Positions 8,747 to 17,958 of a stretch of DNA of 64,000 nt are shown one piece after another (positions within the stretch are counted from its first letter, which is position 1; each line of letters opens with the position of its first letter). This DNA is from an uncultured Prevotella sp. GTDB lineage: Bacteria > Bacteroidota > Bacteroidia > Bacteroidales > Bacteroidaceae. Under the pieces are notes generated by a model that was not told the origin of the DNA, did not search any database, and saw only the letters and a program-made list of their open reading frames with translations. The translations under genes were made by a program, and so were the position numbers. The DNA lies in assembly GCA_900551055.1 (NCBI GenBank), contig URUK01000013.1, positions 1 through 64,000 on the forward strand. The letters are read 5' to 3'.

Positions 8747-10327
8747 ATGAAACGACTTCTCATTTTGTTTTTCGCACTCGCGATAGCCTTCCCCTTCTCC
8801 GCACAAAACAAGAAACAGACAACGCGGAAGAAGGCCAAGACAACCCGTGTGACAAAGAAAAGCACCTCGACAAAGAAAAAGAAAACCGCCAAATACCAAA
8901 GCAACTCCATCAAGGGGCTGCGCAACCAGCGTGCCGGAGTGCAGCGCAAGATAAAGGAGCAGGAGCGACTGCTGCGCGCAAACAAGGCCGACGTGAAGAA
9001 GCGCCTCGGCGACCTGGTTGCCATCGGCACGGAGATTGACCGCCACAAGAAGTCAATCGACACCATACAAAACGAGATAACACACATCGACGGCAACATA
9101 AAGATGCTTGAAAGCCAGCTCGCCACGCTTGAGAAACAGCTCGACGAGCGCAAGGCGAAGTATGTGAAATCAATGCGTTACCTCGCCGCGCGGCGCACGG
9201 TGCAGGACAAGCTGATGTTCATCTTCAGCGCAAAGAACTTCGCACAGATGTACCGCCGCTTGCGCTTCGTGCGCGAATACGCCGCCTTCCAGCGGTCGCA
9301 GGGCGAAATGGTGAAGGCGAAGCAGCAGCAGATAGAGGAAAAGCGGAAAGAGCTTGAACGTGTGCGACTGCATAAGAACACCCTCTTGGACAAGGACAAA
9401 CGCGAGCACGAGGCACTGCAAGGCAAGCAGGACGAGCAGAAAAAGATGGTGAACACGCTGCAACGCCAGCAGAAAACAATACAACGGATAATAGACGAAC
9501 AGCGCAAGAAAGACGCCGAGCTGAACGCCAGGATTGACCGCCTCGTAGCCGAAGAGATAGCCAAAGCCAAGGCAAGAGCCGAAGCCGAGGCAAGACGCAA
9601 GGCACAGGCAGAGGCCGAAGCCAAACGGAAAGCCGCCGAACTGGCACGCAAGAAGGCAGAGGCCGAAGCCCGCGAGCGCGAGAACGCGCGCCGCATAGCC
9701 GAGGCCCGGGAACGTGAAGAGAAGCTGAAAGCCGAGGCCCGGGAGGCCGCAAAGAAAGACGAAGCGGCACGCGAGAAGGCCGACCGCAAGGCACGCGAGG
9801 CTGAAGCCGACCGCATTGCGGCAGAACGCAAGGCACGTGTAGACAAGGAACGCGGCGAGCGCGAAGTGGAGCGGGCGCGCAAGAAAGCCGCGGCCGCATC
9901 GGAAATGGACAGCAACGACCGCAAGCTGAGCGGCAGCTTCGAGCGCAACCGCGGACGGCTGCCCATGCCTCTTGCGGGACAGTGCAGCATAGTGAGCCAC
10001 TTCGGACAGTACAATGTGCCCGGACTGCGCAACGTAAGGCTCGACAACAAGGGCATCAACATCAAGGGACAGCCCGGCGCTACGGTACGCGCGGTGTTCA
10101 ACGGCGAGGTAAGCGCCGTGTTCAACTTCGACGGAAGCATCATCGTAATGGTGCGCCACGGCAACTACATCTCCGTGTACTGCAACCTCGGCAACGTCAG
10201 CGTACACCGCGGACAGAAGGTAAGCACCAGCCAGGCCATAGGCTCTCTCGGCCCGGAAAACATACTCCAGTTCCAGCTAAGGCGCGGAACCGACAAGCTG
10301 AACCCCGAAGTCTGGCTGAGGAGATAA
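8747..10327 (+). CDS. EnvC-like murein hydrolase activator, degenerate LytM (M23) domain
   Basis: A 526-residue exported protein: signal peptide (to about residue 19), a very basic segment rich in Lys/Thr (20-50), a long coiled coil (about 55-395, Arg/Glu/Ala-rich), and a C-terminal LytM/M23 domain (about 405-526). The zinc ligands of active M23 peptidases look absent: the usual HxGxD site reads NKGINIKG, and the HxH before the final strand reads FQLRRG. As with E. coli EnvC, this implies an activator of amidases rather than an enzyme. Its ATG follows the DUF4292 stop without a gap. A hairpin terminator follows at 10386. Target amidase not in the window. Confidence 0.88.
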   Translation: MKRLLILFFALAIAFPFSAQNKKQTTRKKAKTTRVTKKSTSTKKKKTAKYQSNSIKGLRNQRAGVQRKIKEQERLLRANKADVKKRLGDLVAIGTEIDRHKKSIDTIQNEITHIDGNIKMLESQLATLEKQLDERKAKYVKSMRYLAARRTVQDKLMFIFSAKNFAQMYRRLRFVREYAAFQRSQGEMVKAKQQQIEEKRKELERVRLHKNTLLDKDKREHEALQGKQDEQKKMVNTLQRQQKTIQRIIDEQRKKDAELNARIDRLVAEEIAKAKARAEAEARRKAQAEAEAKRKAAELARKKAEAEARERENARRIAEAREREEKLKAEAREAAKKDEAAREKADRKAREAEADRIAAERKARVDKERGEREVERARKKAAAASEMDSNDRKLSGSFERNRGRLPMPLAGQCSIVSHFGQYNVPGLRNVRLDNKGINIKGQPGATVRAVFNGEVSAVFNFDGSIIVMVRHGNYISVYCNLGNVSVHRGQKVSTSQAIGSLGPENILQFQLRRGTDKLNPEVWLRR

Positions 10328-10385
10328 GAGTGAAGAACGAAGGACAAAGAGCGGACAATCAGACACTTCATTGACAACAGCACAT

Positions 10386-10424
10386 AAAAAAGCCGTATTT
10401 CACACGATGAAATACGGCTTTTTT
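10386..10424. terminator. Bidirectional hairpin terminator (A2)
   Basis: A perfect 17-bp stem AAAAAAGCCGTATTTCA (10386-10402) with its complement ending TTTTTT (10408-10424), loop 5 nt. It lies between the convergent genes ending at 10327 and 10488. It resembles the class A palindromes but carries a different core. Confidence 0.85.
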
Positions 10425-10487
10425 CGTTGCCTCCGGCGATGTTTCCAACCGCGAGTCACGGCAGAAGCGCAACGCAAAGACAGCCTG

Positions 10488-11456
10488 TCACGCACCGACC
10501 GATGCGTCGTAAATGCTGAAACAGATGCGTTTCACCTCGTCGCCGCCGTTGATTGCAGCGAGGAAAGCCTGTGCGCCAAGCTCTTCGGCGTTACGTTCAA
10601 GAAAACCGGTGATTATCTCCCACACCTGCTCACGTGAGAAAGTAAGCAATTTCGGGGCGTGTTTGAAATAGTCCTTTGCCATCGGACAGCCCTTCCAGTC
10701 GTGGTTTAGCAGCGCAGTGAACACATGGCCGAGCCGCTCAAGCAGGGCCTTGTTGTCAGCCGAAGGGTGCTTGCTGTCATAAAGTTTTACAGTCTGTCCG
10801 AGCAGGATGAACACGCCTTCAAAGGTAATCAGCCTGTCGAAAGCGGCCTCGTCCTCATCAGGCTCGGTGCAGTCGATGTCTTTCACGCCGCAAAACAGCC
10901 TGCGGCAGCCACGGCTCTCGCCAACGTTGCAACGCAAAGTGAAGCTTACCCGCGGGTCGTCGGGTTGCCCGACCCCACCCGGCTTCATGTCAAAGCCCTC
11001 GGCCTTGGCTTGTTCCAAGAGTTCGTCAAAAGTGAACTTCGGCGGCAAACGCTTTACCGCCTTCTTCAGCTTAGCCAGCTCCTCACGCCCCGTTCCCTCC
11101 TTCACTGGCACATAGACATCCACATAATCCCTCACGGCAACCTTGCGTTCAAGCCACCGCCGGTAAGCCTCAACGTCATTGTCGATGGCCTTGTTTATTA
11201 CAGCCAGCTCCTCATCGGTCACCGGCCGCAGCCAGTCGGCCCAGTCAAAGGCCGTCCGCGCCCGGTTCTTCTTCAGTCCGCCGCGCCGTCCGCAGAAGCC
11301 GCGATAAGCCACAACCGTCTCTTTGTAGTCGCCCACCTTGCGCTCGCCGTAAGCCACCTCGTCGTCAAACTCCTCATAACAAATCTTCTGGACGCACTCA
11401 ACCATTGCGAACTCGTCCTCAGCCCAAATCCAATCGCCAGCATGATAAACAGCCAT
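10488..11456 (-). CDS. Hypothetical cytoplasmic protein, family not recognised
   Basis: A 322-residue protein with no signal peptide or membrane segment. It starts with MAVYHAGDWIWAEDEFAMVE and is rich in Trp, Glu, Asp and Lys, with mixed alpha/beta character and a charged helix near TGREELAKLKKAVKRLPPKF (about residue 130). I do not recognise a family. The ATG at 11456 is chosen because it has an AAGGTG Shine-Dalgarno-like stretch upstream and a TATCTTCG box (11489-11496) 32 nt ahead; the longer reading frame to 11516 passes through that box. It appears monocistronic, ending at the A2 terminator. Function unknown. Confidence 0.75.
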   Translation of the reverse strand: MAVYHAGDWIWAEDEFAMVECVQKICYEEFDDEVAYGERKVGDYKETVVAYRGFCGRRGGLKKNRARTAFDWADWLRPVTDEELAVINKAIDNDVEAYRRWLERKVAVRDYVDVYVPVKEGTGREELAKLKKAVKRLPPKFTFDELLEQAKAEGFDMKPGGVGQPDDPRVSFTLRCNVGESRGCRRLFCGVKDIDCTEPDEDEAAFDRLITFEGVFILLGQTVKLYDSKHPSADNKALLERLGHVFTALLNHDWKGCPMAKDYFKHAPKLLTFSREQVWEIITGFLERNAEELGAQAFLAAINGGDEVKRICFSIYDASVGA

Positions 11457-11488
11457 AAGCCACACCTTTTTTATATTAAGTAACTCCG

Positions 11489-11496
11489 CGAAGATA
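11489..11496 (-). promoter_or_regulatory. -7-like box TATCTTCG
   Basis: One mismatch to TAnnTTTG. The same variant precedes rnr at 46122. It lies 32 nt upstream of the ATG at 11456. Confidence 0.4.
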
Positions 11497-11566
11497 ACCA
11501 TTTTCCACCATAACACAATGGCTCATGCCCGGATTTCACACGCATCTACCGCAAAAAGCAAACAAT

Positions 11567-11682
11567 CTGATACACAGCACGTTACAAAGCGGCTTGCAAA
11601 AAGCCACCTTTCATCGTGTAAAAGGTGCCCTTTTGCATGGTAAAAGACGGCATATTGGATGGTAAAAGGTGGCATATTGAAA
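11567..11682. repeat. Class A repeat cluster A3
   Basis: Left module CTGATACACA, then GTTACAAA, then TTGCAAAA-type palindromes (AAGCCACCTTT, AAAAGGTGCCCTTTT, AAAAGACGGCATATT, AAAAGGTGGCATATT). Confidence 0.7.
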
Positions 11683-11727
11683 AACCACACCTGCCAAACC
11701 GACAAGCCATTCCAACCAAACCGAAAA

Positions 11728-11770
11728 CCCACCCCAACCCTCCCGAAGGGAAGGAGCTTGATTACCTGTA
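11728..11770. repeat. Class B element B1 with G-quadruplex motif on minus strand
   Basis: CCCACCCCAACCCTCCC (11728-11744) gives a canonical four-run G motif on the minus strand, followed by a small CCTCCCGAAGGGAAGG hairpin and AGCTTGATTACCT. No inverted partner is nearby. Confidence 0.7.
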
Positions 11771-11851
11771 CTTATTTGAATACAAATGAGGCGGTCGGTA
11801 ACTGTCATACCGCGCGTCGATGCGGCATCCAGTGTATGCAGTCAATGTCAG

Positions 11852-11962
11852 TTTAATTGAGAATTGAGGGTTGAGAATGGAGAATTATGATTTGTCTTAA
11901 AGGTTGTCTGCCAACAAAGCAAATCATAATTCTCCATTCTCAACCCTCAATTCTCAATTAAA
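11852..11962. repeat. Class C perfect 43-bp inverted repeat C2
   Basis: Arms 11852-11894 and 11920-11962 are exact reverse complements with a 25-nt loop. The arm is a run of heptamer variants (AATTGAG, AATTGAG, GGTTGAG, AATGGAG, AATTATG). The right arm ends 20 nt beyond the stop codon of the gene ending at 11983. Confidence 0.9.
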
Positions 11963-11982
11963 GAGCAAGTTCTAAACCGGCG

Positions 11983-13650
11983 TCAGTACTTGAAGGAGCT
12001 GCCTCCGAGGAACTCGCGCAGCAGCGAGGTGGGCGGCAGCTGGCGGTTGGGAATGGGCGAAATGTACTTTAGGAACTTCAGCAGACGGTACGCCTCGGCG
12101 TGCTCGTCGGCGTTTTCGGGCACGAGTTCGAGCAGCGGCTCGGCCTGGCTTTTTATCACCGCAAGCTCGAAAAGCAGGGCGGTGTTGAACATAACGTCGG
12201 CATTCTCCTGATAAGGGAATATCCACTTGTTCTCTCCGGCGCGCACGCTCGGCCAGCGGTGGATGGTTTCCTGCGCGCTAACTCCACGGTACTTGTAGTC
12301 GCGGATGATGCGGCGCAGCAGCCGGTTGTCCGTCGTAGGTATGTAGTTGTGGGCGTCAAGCAGTATGGTTGTAAGGGCAGATGCGTAGACGCGGAACTTC
12401 TGTTCTTCTGGTATTTGGGCGGTAAGCTCGGGGTTGAGGGCGTGTATTCCCTCTACAACAAGCACCTCGTCGTCGGCCAGCCGTAGCTTGCGGCCGCTCT
12501 TTTCGCTGCGCCCCGACTGGAAGTTATACCGCGGCAGCTCCACCTCCTCGCCTGCAAACAGGGCGTTGAGCTGTCGGTTCAGCAGTCCGATGTCAAGCGC
12601 GTAAAGGCTCTCGTAGTCGTATTCGCCGTTGTCGTCCTTGGGCGTTTCCTCGCGGTTCACAAAGTAATCGTCGAGCGAAACAGGCACTGGCTTCACGCCG
12701 CAGGTAAGCAACTGTATTGAAAGACGCTTGCAGAAGGTGGTCTTTCCGCTTGACGACGGACCTGAAATAAGCACCATGCGCACGCCGCGACGGGTCGAAA
12801 TCATGTCGGCTATCTGGGATATCTTCTTCTCCTGGAGCGCCTCCGAAACGTTGATAAGGTCGGTGGAGCGGCCCTGCTGCACAGCCTCGTTGAAGTCGCC
12901 GACGGTTGACACGCCGAGGATATGTTGCCAACGGTGGTGCTCCTGGAAGATGTCGAACATCTTGTCCTGCCTTACCAGCTCGCCCAGACGCGACGGGTCG
13001 TCGCGCGAAGGGGTGCGCAGCAGCATGCCGTCATAGTATTTTTCGAGACCGAACAGGTAGAGCTGGCGCGTGTTTGTGAGCAAGGTGCCATAGTAATAGT
13101 CCTTGTATCCGTCTATTTCATAGTACGTTGTATAGAGCCGTCCGACGCTCTTGAGCAGCTTGGCCTTCGACTCCATGCCCATGTCGGAGAACATCCTGAT
13201 AACCTCTTCGGTAGTACTTTCGTGCCGGCAGATGGGCAAGGCCGCGTCGATTATCTCCTGCATGCGCCGCCTTACGGCGTCGGCGTCAAAGTGAGTGACG
13301 GGCCGCCCTATGTTGATGTTGCAGTAATAACCGTTGGACACGGGGATGTCAATCACCACGTCGGCTCCGGGCCACAGGTCGTGTACGGCCTTGCACAGCA
13401 CGAAGAAGAGCGTCCTTGTATAAGCTCTGACGCCCGACGACGACCTGATGTCAAGATATTCCACATCCTTGTTATGATATACCCTGTAGTGAAGTCCCTC
13501 CACCTTGTTGTTTACTTTCACGCTGATGGGGCCGTAGTCCATCTTAAGGTTTAATTCACGGAAAACCTCAGAAAGAGTGCTCCCTATTGGGACATTTAAA
13601 GTTTTTTGATTATTTTTGCAACGGATTTGTATTACTTGTTTCATATCCAT
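11983..13650 (-). CDS. TGS-domain nucleoside (uridine) kinase-like protein
   Basis: A 555-residue protein with a ThrRS-like N-terminal half and a C-terminal phosphoribulokinase/uridine kinase domain. Residues 1-70 form a TGS/ubiquitin-like domain (PIGSTLSEVF). Residues ~75-215 resemble the second additional domain of threonyl-tRNA synthetase. The kinase begins with Walker A GPSSSGKT (297-304), followed by SLDDYFVNREETPKDDNGEYDYESL and a VVEGIHALNPEL Walker B-like strand. The family is annotated as nucleoside kinase; the true substrate is uncertain. Start may be 13650 or 13644. It is divergent from the Na/Pi transporter across 81 nt. Confidence 0.88.
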   Translation of the reverse strand: MDMKQVIQIRCKNNQKTLNVPIGSTLSEVFRELNLKMDYGPISVKVNNKVEGLHYRVYHNKDVEYLDIRSSSGVRAYTRTLFFVLCKAVHDLWPGADVVIDIPVSNGYYCNINIGRPVTHFDADAVRRRMQEIIDAALPICRHESTTEEVIRMFSDMGMESKAKLLKSVGRLYTTYYEIDGYKDYYYGTLLTNTRQLYLFGLEKYYDGMLLRTPSRDDPSRLGELVRQDKMFDIFQEHHRWQHILGVSTVGDFNEAVQQGRSTDLINVSEALQEKKISQIADMISTRRGVRMVLISGPSSSGKTTFCKRLSIQLLTCGVKPVPVSLDDYFVNREETPKDDNGEYDYESLYALDIGLLNRQLNALFAGEEVELPRYNFQSGRSEKSGRKLRLADDEVLVVEGIHALNPELTAQIPEEQKFRVYASALTTILLDAHNYIPTTDNRLLRRIIRDYKYRGVSAQETIHRWPSVRAGENKWIFPYQENADVMFNTALLFELAVIKSQAEPLLELVPENADEHAEAYRLLKFLKYISPIPNRQLPPTSLLREFLGGSSFKY

Positions 13651-13731
13651 AGCGGTTTTAGGTTATACGTTGGTAAAGATACGCCGTTTTCCCGACACCG
13701 CACAACGTTCGACAACAAATTAAATTAAAAT

Positions 13732-15426
13732 ATGTCGATTTGGATTTTTTTTAAGATTATCGGATCATTGGCCCTCCTCATTTATGGAATGAAGGTCATG
13801 AGCGAAGCCTTGCAGAAGATGGCCGGTTCGCAGTTGCGCCACATCTTAGGCACAATGACAAAAAACAGGTTTACCGGTATATTCACCGGAATGTTCGTAA
13901 CGGCCGCCGTGCAGTCGTCGTCGGCCACAACGGTGATGACCGTCTCGTTCGTCAACGCCGGACTTCTTACACTCGCCCAAGCCATATCCGTCATCATGGG
14001 AGCCAACATCGGCACCACCCTTACCGCATGGATAATGAGCCTGGGCTTTTCGTTTAATTTCATGGACGCGGTGTTCCCCGCGTTCATCGCCGGCATCCTG
14101 CTCATCTATACGCGCCGCCACCGCTACATAGGCGACTTCCTTTTCGGCATAGCGTTCATGTTTTTCTCGCTCGCACTGCTGAGCCAGACGGGCAACGAGA
14201 TGGACCTTGGGCACAACAAGCAGCTAATCCACTTCTTCAGCACGTTCGACACGGGCAGCTACGCCACCATAATAGTGTTCCTGCTCATCGGCACCCTGCT
14301 GACGTGCATCCTGCAGTCGTCGGCCGCGCTGATGGCCATCACGATGATGCTATGCTCGAGCGGCGTGCTGCCTCTGTATCTCGGAATAGCCCTCGTGATG
14401 GGAGAGAACATCGGAACTACGGCCACCGCCAACCTTGCCGCACTCGGGGCGAACACCCAGGCACGGCGGGCTGCGCTGGCCCACCTGGTGTTCAACGTGT
14501 TCGGAGTAATCTGGGTGCTGTGCGTGTTTTATCCTTTCGTCAACACGGTGTGCTCTTTCGTCAACTACGACCCGATGACCGACACGCTCGACCCGGCACG
14601 CCTGGCAGTTGTGCTGGCGGCGTTCCACACGGCGTTCAACATCTGCAACACCACGATATTGGTTTGGTTCATACCCCAGATTGAGAAAACCGTGTGCTGG
14701 CTCATCAAGCCCAAGACGAAGGACAGCGAGGACGAGTTCCGCCTGCGCTACATCGGCGGCGACACGATAATGAAGACTCCGGAGCTGTCTGTGCTCGAGG
14801 CGCAGAAGGAAATACAGCTGTACGCCGAGAGGACGCAGAGGATGTTCGGCTTCGTGCGCGAGCTGTTGGGAACGAAAAACGACGCCGACTTCAACAAACT
14901 GTTCAGCCGCATCGAGAAATACGAGGGCATCAGCGACAACATGGAGATAGAAATAGCCAAGTATCTCGACCGCATCAGCGACGCGCACCTTAGCGACGAG
15001 ACCAAGGCCAAGATACGTGCCATGCTGCGCGAAATATCCGAAATAGAGAGCATCGGCGACAGCTGCTACAACATAGCGCGCACTATAAACCGCAAGGCGA
15101 GGGGCAAGGAGGACTTCACCGAGCGCCAGTACGAGCACCTGCACCAGATGTTCGAGCTGACGGACGACAGCCTCACGCAGATGAACGTGATGCTCGCGGG
15201 CCGCAAGGACAAGCTCGACGCCAACCGCTCGTTCAACATCGAGAACGAGATAAACAACTACCGCAACCAGCTGCGCAGCCAGAACATCAACGACGTGAAC
15301 GCCCACGAATACACCTACGCCATAGGAACGATGTACATGGACATCGTATCGGAATGCGAGAAGCTGGGCGACTATGTAATCAACGTTGTCGAGGCGCGCA
15401 TGGGCACAAGACAGAAAGAAGCGTAG
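13732..15426 (+). CDS. Na/Pi cotransporter family protein with PhoU-like tail
   Basis: A 564-residue inner membrane protein. The N-terminal ~325 residues contain hydrophobic segments with the two inverted SLC34-type repeats: VQSSSATTVM with GANIGTTLTAW, and LQSSAALMAI with GENIGTTATANL. These are the substrate-site QSSS motifs of NptA-type sodium-phosphate symporters. The C-terminal ~200 residues are a charged helical PhoU-like domain (from EAQKEIQLYAERTQRMFGF) expected to regulate uptake in the cytosol. No strong promoter box was found in the 81-nt divergent gap. Class A cluster A4 lies downstream. Confidence 0.9.
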   Translation: MSIWIFFKIIGSLALLIYGMKVMSEALQKMAGSQLRHILGTMTKNRFTGIFTGMFVTAAVQSSSATTVMTVSFVNAGLLTLAQAISVIMGANIGTTLTAWIMSLGFSFNFMDAVFPAFIAGILLIYTRRHRYIGDFLFGIAFMFFSLALLSQTGNEMDLGHNKQLIHFFSTFDTGSYATIIVFLLIGTLLTCILQSSAALMAITMMLCSSGVLPLYLGIALVMGENIGTTATANLAALGANTQARRAALAHLVFNVFGVIWVLCVFYPFVNTVCSFVNYDPMTDTLDPARLAVVLAAFHTAFNICNTTILVWFIPQIEKTVCWLIKPKTKDSEDEFRLRYIGGDTIMKTPELSVLEAQKEIQLYAERTQRMFGFVRELLGTKNDADFNKLFSRIEKYEGISDNMEIEIAKYLDRISDAHLSDETKAKIRAMLREISEIESIGDSCYNIARTINRKARGKEDFTERQYEHLHQMFELTDDSLTQMNVMLAGRKDKLDANRSFNIENEINNYRNQLRSQNINDVNAHEYTYAIGTMYMDIVSECEKLGDYVINVVEARMGTRQKEA

Positions 15427-15510
15427 GCAACCGCCTGACAGGCAACGGCTTACGCCACAAAGCAGCCTCACATCACATCAACCGCCAGGACACCGGCAAA
15501 CAGACGGTTT

Positions 15511-15594
15511 CCAAAAGGCCACCTTTTAGACGCTAAAAGGTGGCCTTTTGCATTGCAATATGCCGTCTTTTGCAGGCTAAAAGACGGCCTTTTA
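15511..15594. repeat. Class A repeat cluster A4, hairpin terminator-like
   Basis: Perfect 16-bp stem AAAAGGCCACCTTTTA (15513-15528) with complement (15534-15549), loop 5 nt. A second unit pair GCCGTCTTTT / AAAAGACGGC follows. It sits downstream of the Na/Pi transporter. Confidence 0.75.
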
Positions 15595-15705
15595 AAAAAC
15601 CGTCAGGCAAAGACAATATTGTCACTTTTGTCAGTAAAAGTGTCCGACTTAACTTTTTTACACAAAAAAAGGAGTGAAAAACTATTTTAATATAAAAAGT
15701 TTCCA

Positions 15706-15713
15706 TACCTTTG
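15706..15713 (+). promoter_or_regulatory. -7 promoter box TACCTTTG
   Basis: Exact TAnnTTTG match 30 nt upstream of the ATG at 15744. An alternative ATG at 15711 overlaps the box and is therefore rejected as a start. Confidence 0.6.
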
Positions 15714-15743
15714 TACCTGTATTTTACCATTATCATAACCGTA

Positions 15744-16703
15744 ATGAAACATTGTTGTAAAATCATGTTGGCGCTCGCCACATGCCTCGCAACGGCGGAC
15801 GCCACGGCTGCCGACAAGGAAGAATACCTGCCTTACGGGAATATGAACAGCTGGACAATCAGGAAAATAAAGGAGTCCGGCGTAATAGGCGGCGACACGA
15901 AGACACTGTACGAAGTAGGCCCCAACCGCACAATCACGGGCAACACGCCCTACACCAACGGCGGAGGCTCGCCATGGGGCACGTCGAACGTGATGGCGAA
16001 GGTGATGGGCGTAGTCAAGACCAACAACTCCGTGTACCGCGACAGGCACGGCTCGGGCTACTGCGCCAAGCTTGAAACGCACATCGAGAAGGTACGCGTG
16101 CTCGGCCTGATGAACATGAAAGTGCTGGCCGCAGGCTCGCTCTTCCTCGGCGACATGAAAGAACCTATCACCGGGACAAAGGACGGCCCGAAGGCCATGA
16201 ACAACGGAATACGCTTCACCAAGAAGCCGAAAGCCCTGAAGTTCGACTACCAGTTCAAGGCCGCAGGCACGGCCAACAGGGTTAAGCAAAACGGTTTCAG
16301 CAGCGGGAAGACCGTTTCCGGACGCGACTACGCCGTGTGCATGCTCTACCTCCAGAAGCGCACCGAAGACGCCCAGGGCAACATCACCGCCAAGCGCGTC
16401 GGCACAATGGTGGTAAGATACGGCAAGAGCACCAACGGATGGGTGAACGGGGCTACATACGAGATACTCTACGGAGACATACGCAACAACCCCCACTACA
16501 ACGCCGCGACAATGGGGCTGCGCTCGACCGACTACGCACGCAACAGCAAAGGCAAGAGCGTACCGGTAAAAGAGACGGGATGGGCATCGGCGAACGAGAC
16601 CCCGACACACCTCATGCTGCAATTCTCGTCGAGCCACGGCGGAGCATACATCGGCTCGCCGGGCAACACCCTGTGGGTTGACAACATCAGATTAGTATAT
16701 TGA
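15744..16703 (+). CDS. Secreted PCMD-like (putative carbohydrate metabolism domain) protein
   Basis: A 319-residue exported protein with a signal peptide (cut near ATA-AD, about residue 22) and one globular domain. The pattern YGNMNSWTIRKIKESGVIGGDTKTLYEVG, a central LKFDYQFKA strand, and a final GNTLWVDNIRLVY fits the PCMD domain (PF13201-type beta-sandwich) found in Bacteroidota surface proteins, often near glycan-binding functions. It is first in an operon with the BamA/TamA-like barrel (20-nt gap) and a phosphoethanolamine transferase. The first ATG at 15711 is excluded by the promoter. Role unknown; a surface or periplasmic carbohydrate-binding task is inference. Confidence 0.75.
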   Translation: MKHCCKIMLALATCLATADATAADKEEYLPYGNMNSWTIRKIKESGVIGGDTKTLYEVGPNRTITGNTPYTNGGGSPWGTSNVMAKVMGVVKTNNSVYRDRHGSGYCAKLETHIEKVRVLGLMNMKVLAAGSLFLGDMKEPITGTKDGPKAMNNGIRFTKKPKALKFDYQFKAAGTANRVKQNGFSSGKTVSGRDYAVCMLYLQKRTEDAQGNITAKRVGTMVVRYGKSTNGWVNGATYEILYGDIRNNPHYNAATMGLRSTDYARNSKGKSVPVKETGWASANETPTHLMLQFSSSHGGAYIGSPGNTLWVDNIRLVY

Positions 16704-16723
16704 GAACAACAAGACTGCACACA

Positions 16724-17908
16724 ATGACACGACTGCTACTCGCCGCCTTGCTGATGCTTTGCACCGTCAAGGCTGAGGCCGCCGCGCCAACTTACGAACT
16801 ACCGGACACCGCAACCGTACAGAACGGAACGCCGGCCGACACCGTTAAAAAGAAAAAAGGACTGATAAACTGGGTGCTGAACTACCTCAACAACACCAAC
16901 AAGAACAAAAGCAACAAGAAATTCGACTTCAGCGTGCTGCCCGGTCCGCACTTCAGCAGCGACACGGGACTGGGCCTCGGCATCATTGGCATGGGCCTAT
17001 ACCGGCAGAACAGGCGAGATTCCATCTCGCAACCGTCAAACGTATCAATATTCGGAGACATAACAACCAAAAGCTCATACACCGTCGGCATATTCGGCAC
17101 TCACGTCTTCCCATACGACAAGGGACGCATTGACTACGAAGTGTCCGCCAACTATTTCAAGGAAAGTTTCTGGGGAATAGGCTACGAAATGGCCAACAAC
17201 GATGACAACGAGGGCACGATGAAACGATGGAAAATAGGCGCGAAGGCCGACTTCCTGTGGCAAGTGGCGCACAACGTGTTCATCGGCCCGTCACTGACAT
17301 ACGACTTCGCCGACATCATTGAGATTGACCGGCCCGAGCTGTTGGCCGGACAAGACAGGCACGTATGGAACATTGGCGTAGGCTTTTCGTTCGCATACGA
17401 CACACGCGACATCATGACACGCCCCACGCGCGGCGTCTATATAAACCTGAAACAGCTGTTCCACCCGAAGTTCCTGAGCAGCGGATACGCATATACAACG
17501 ACCGACTTCCGCTTCAACACATACGGAAAACTGTGGCGAGGAGCCGTCATCGGGGGCGACCTTCGCGGCACGCTGAACTTCGGCAACCCGTCGTGGGCTA
17601 CGATGTCTCTGCTCGGCAACTCGTCGACCATGCGCGGATATTACAAAGGAAGATACCGCGACAAGCACATACTGCAGGCACAGGTGGAGCTGCGCCAGCA
17701 CATCTGGAAAAGGAACGGAGTGGTAATCTGGGGCGGACTGGGCACGGTATTCCATAAGTTCAGCGCCATACGGGGCGAGCGTTTGCTGCCAAACTGGGGC
17801 ATAGGCTACCGCTGGGAGTTCAAGAAAAACGGCAACGTGCGCCTTGACTACGGCTTCGGCAAAAGGGGAATGCAGGGCTTCGTGTTCAACATCAACGAGG
17901 CGTTTTAG
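16724..17908 (+). CDS. BamA/TamA-family outer membrane barrel protein
   Basis: A 394-residue outer membrane protein: signal peptide (MTRLLLAALLMLCTVKAEA), a short linker with a Lys-rich stretch, then a barrel like the C-terminal domain of Omp85 proteins. The pattern VLPGPHFSSDTGLGLGIIGMGLY starts the barrel, and RGVYINLKQLF, GNSSTMRGYYKGRYRDKHILQAQVELRQHIWKRNGVVIWGGLGTVF (the RGY loop region) and the last strand ending in Phe fit the family. POTRA domains are absent, so it is a short stand-alone barrel and not BamA itself. The ATG at 16724 is preferred. Second gene of a three-gene operon. Confidence 0.82.
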   Translation: MTRLLLAALLMLCTVKAEAAAPTYELPDTATVQNGTPADTVKKKKGLINWVLNYLNNTNKNKSNKKFDFSVLPGPHFSSDTGLGLGIIGMGLYRQNRRDSISQPSNVSIFGDITTKSSYTVGIFGTHVFPYDKGRIDYEVSANYFKESFWGIGYEMANNDDNEGTMKRWKIGAKADFLWQVAHNVFIGPSLTYDFADIIEIDRPELLAGQDRHVWNIGVGFSFAYDTRDIMTRPTRGVYINLKQLFHPKFLSSGYAYTTTDFRFNTYGKLWRGAVIGGDLRGTLNFGNPSWATMSLLGNSSTMRGYYKGRYRDKHILQAQVELRQHIWKRNGVVIWGGLGTVFHKFSAIRGERLLPNWGIGYRWEFKKNGNVRLDYGFGKRGMQGFVFNINEAF

Positions 17909-17958
17909 CCCCATCCCAGCTCTCCCGGTTCTCCCAATCTTCCCAAAAACAACATCAG

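Larger units (their letters stand above)
11457..11982. other. Gene-free interval with promoter box and three repeat classes
   Basis: Holds the promoter box of the 10488-11456 gene (11489-11496), class A cluster A3, class B element B1 and the perfect 43-bp inverted repeat C2. No coding region is supported here. Confidence 0.7.
15427..15743. other. Gene-free interval with A4 repeat and promoter
   Basis: Contains class A cluster A4 (15511-15594) and a TACCTTTG promoter box (15706-15713). Nothing else is supported. Confidence 0.65.

Noticed and set aside
9170..10207. Long minus-strand frames over the EnvC-like gene (345 and 328 residues)
   Set aside because: Shadow frames of a biased coiled-coil gene rich in Arg/Glu/Ala codons; their translation is low-complexity without domain or promoter.
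14350..15471. 373-residue minus-strand frame over the Na/Pi gene
   Set aside because: Antisense shadow of a high-GC gene with clear family motifs on the other strand.
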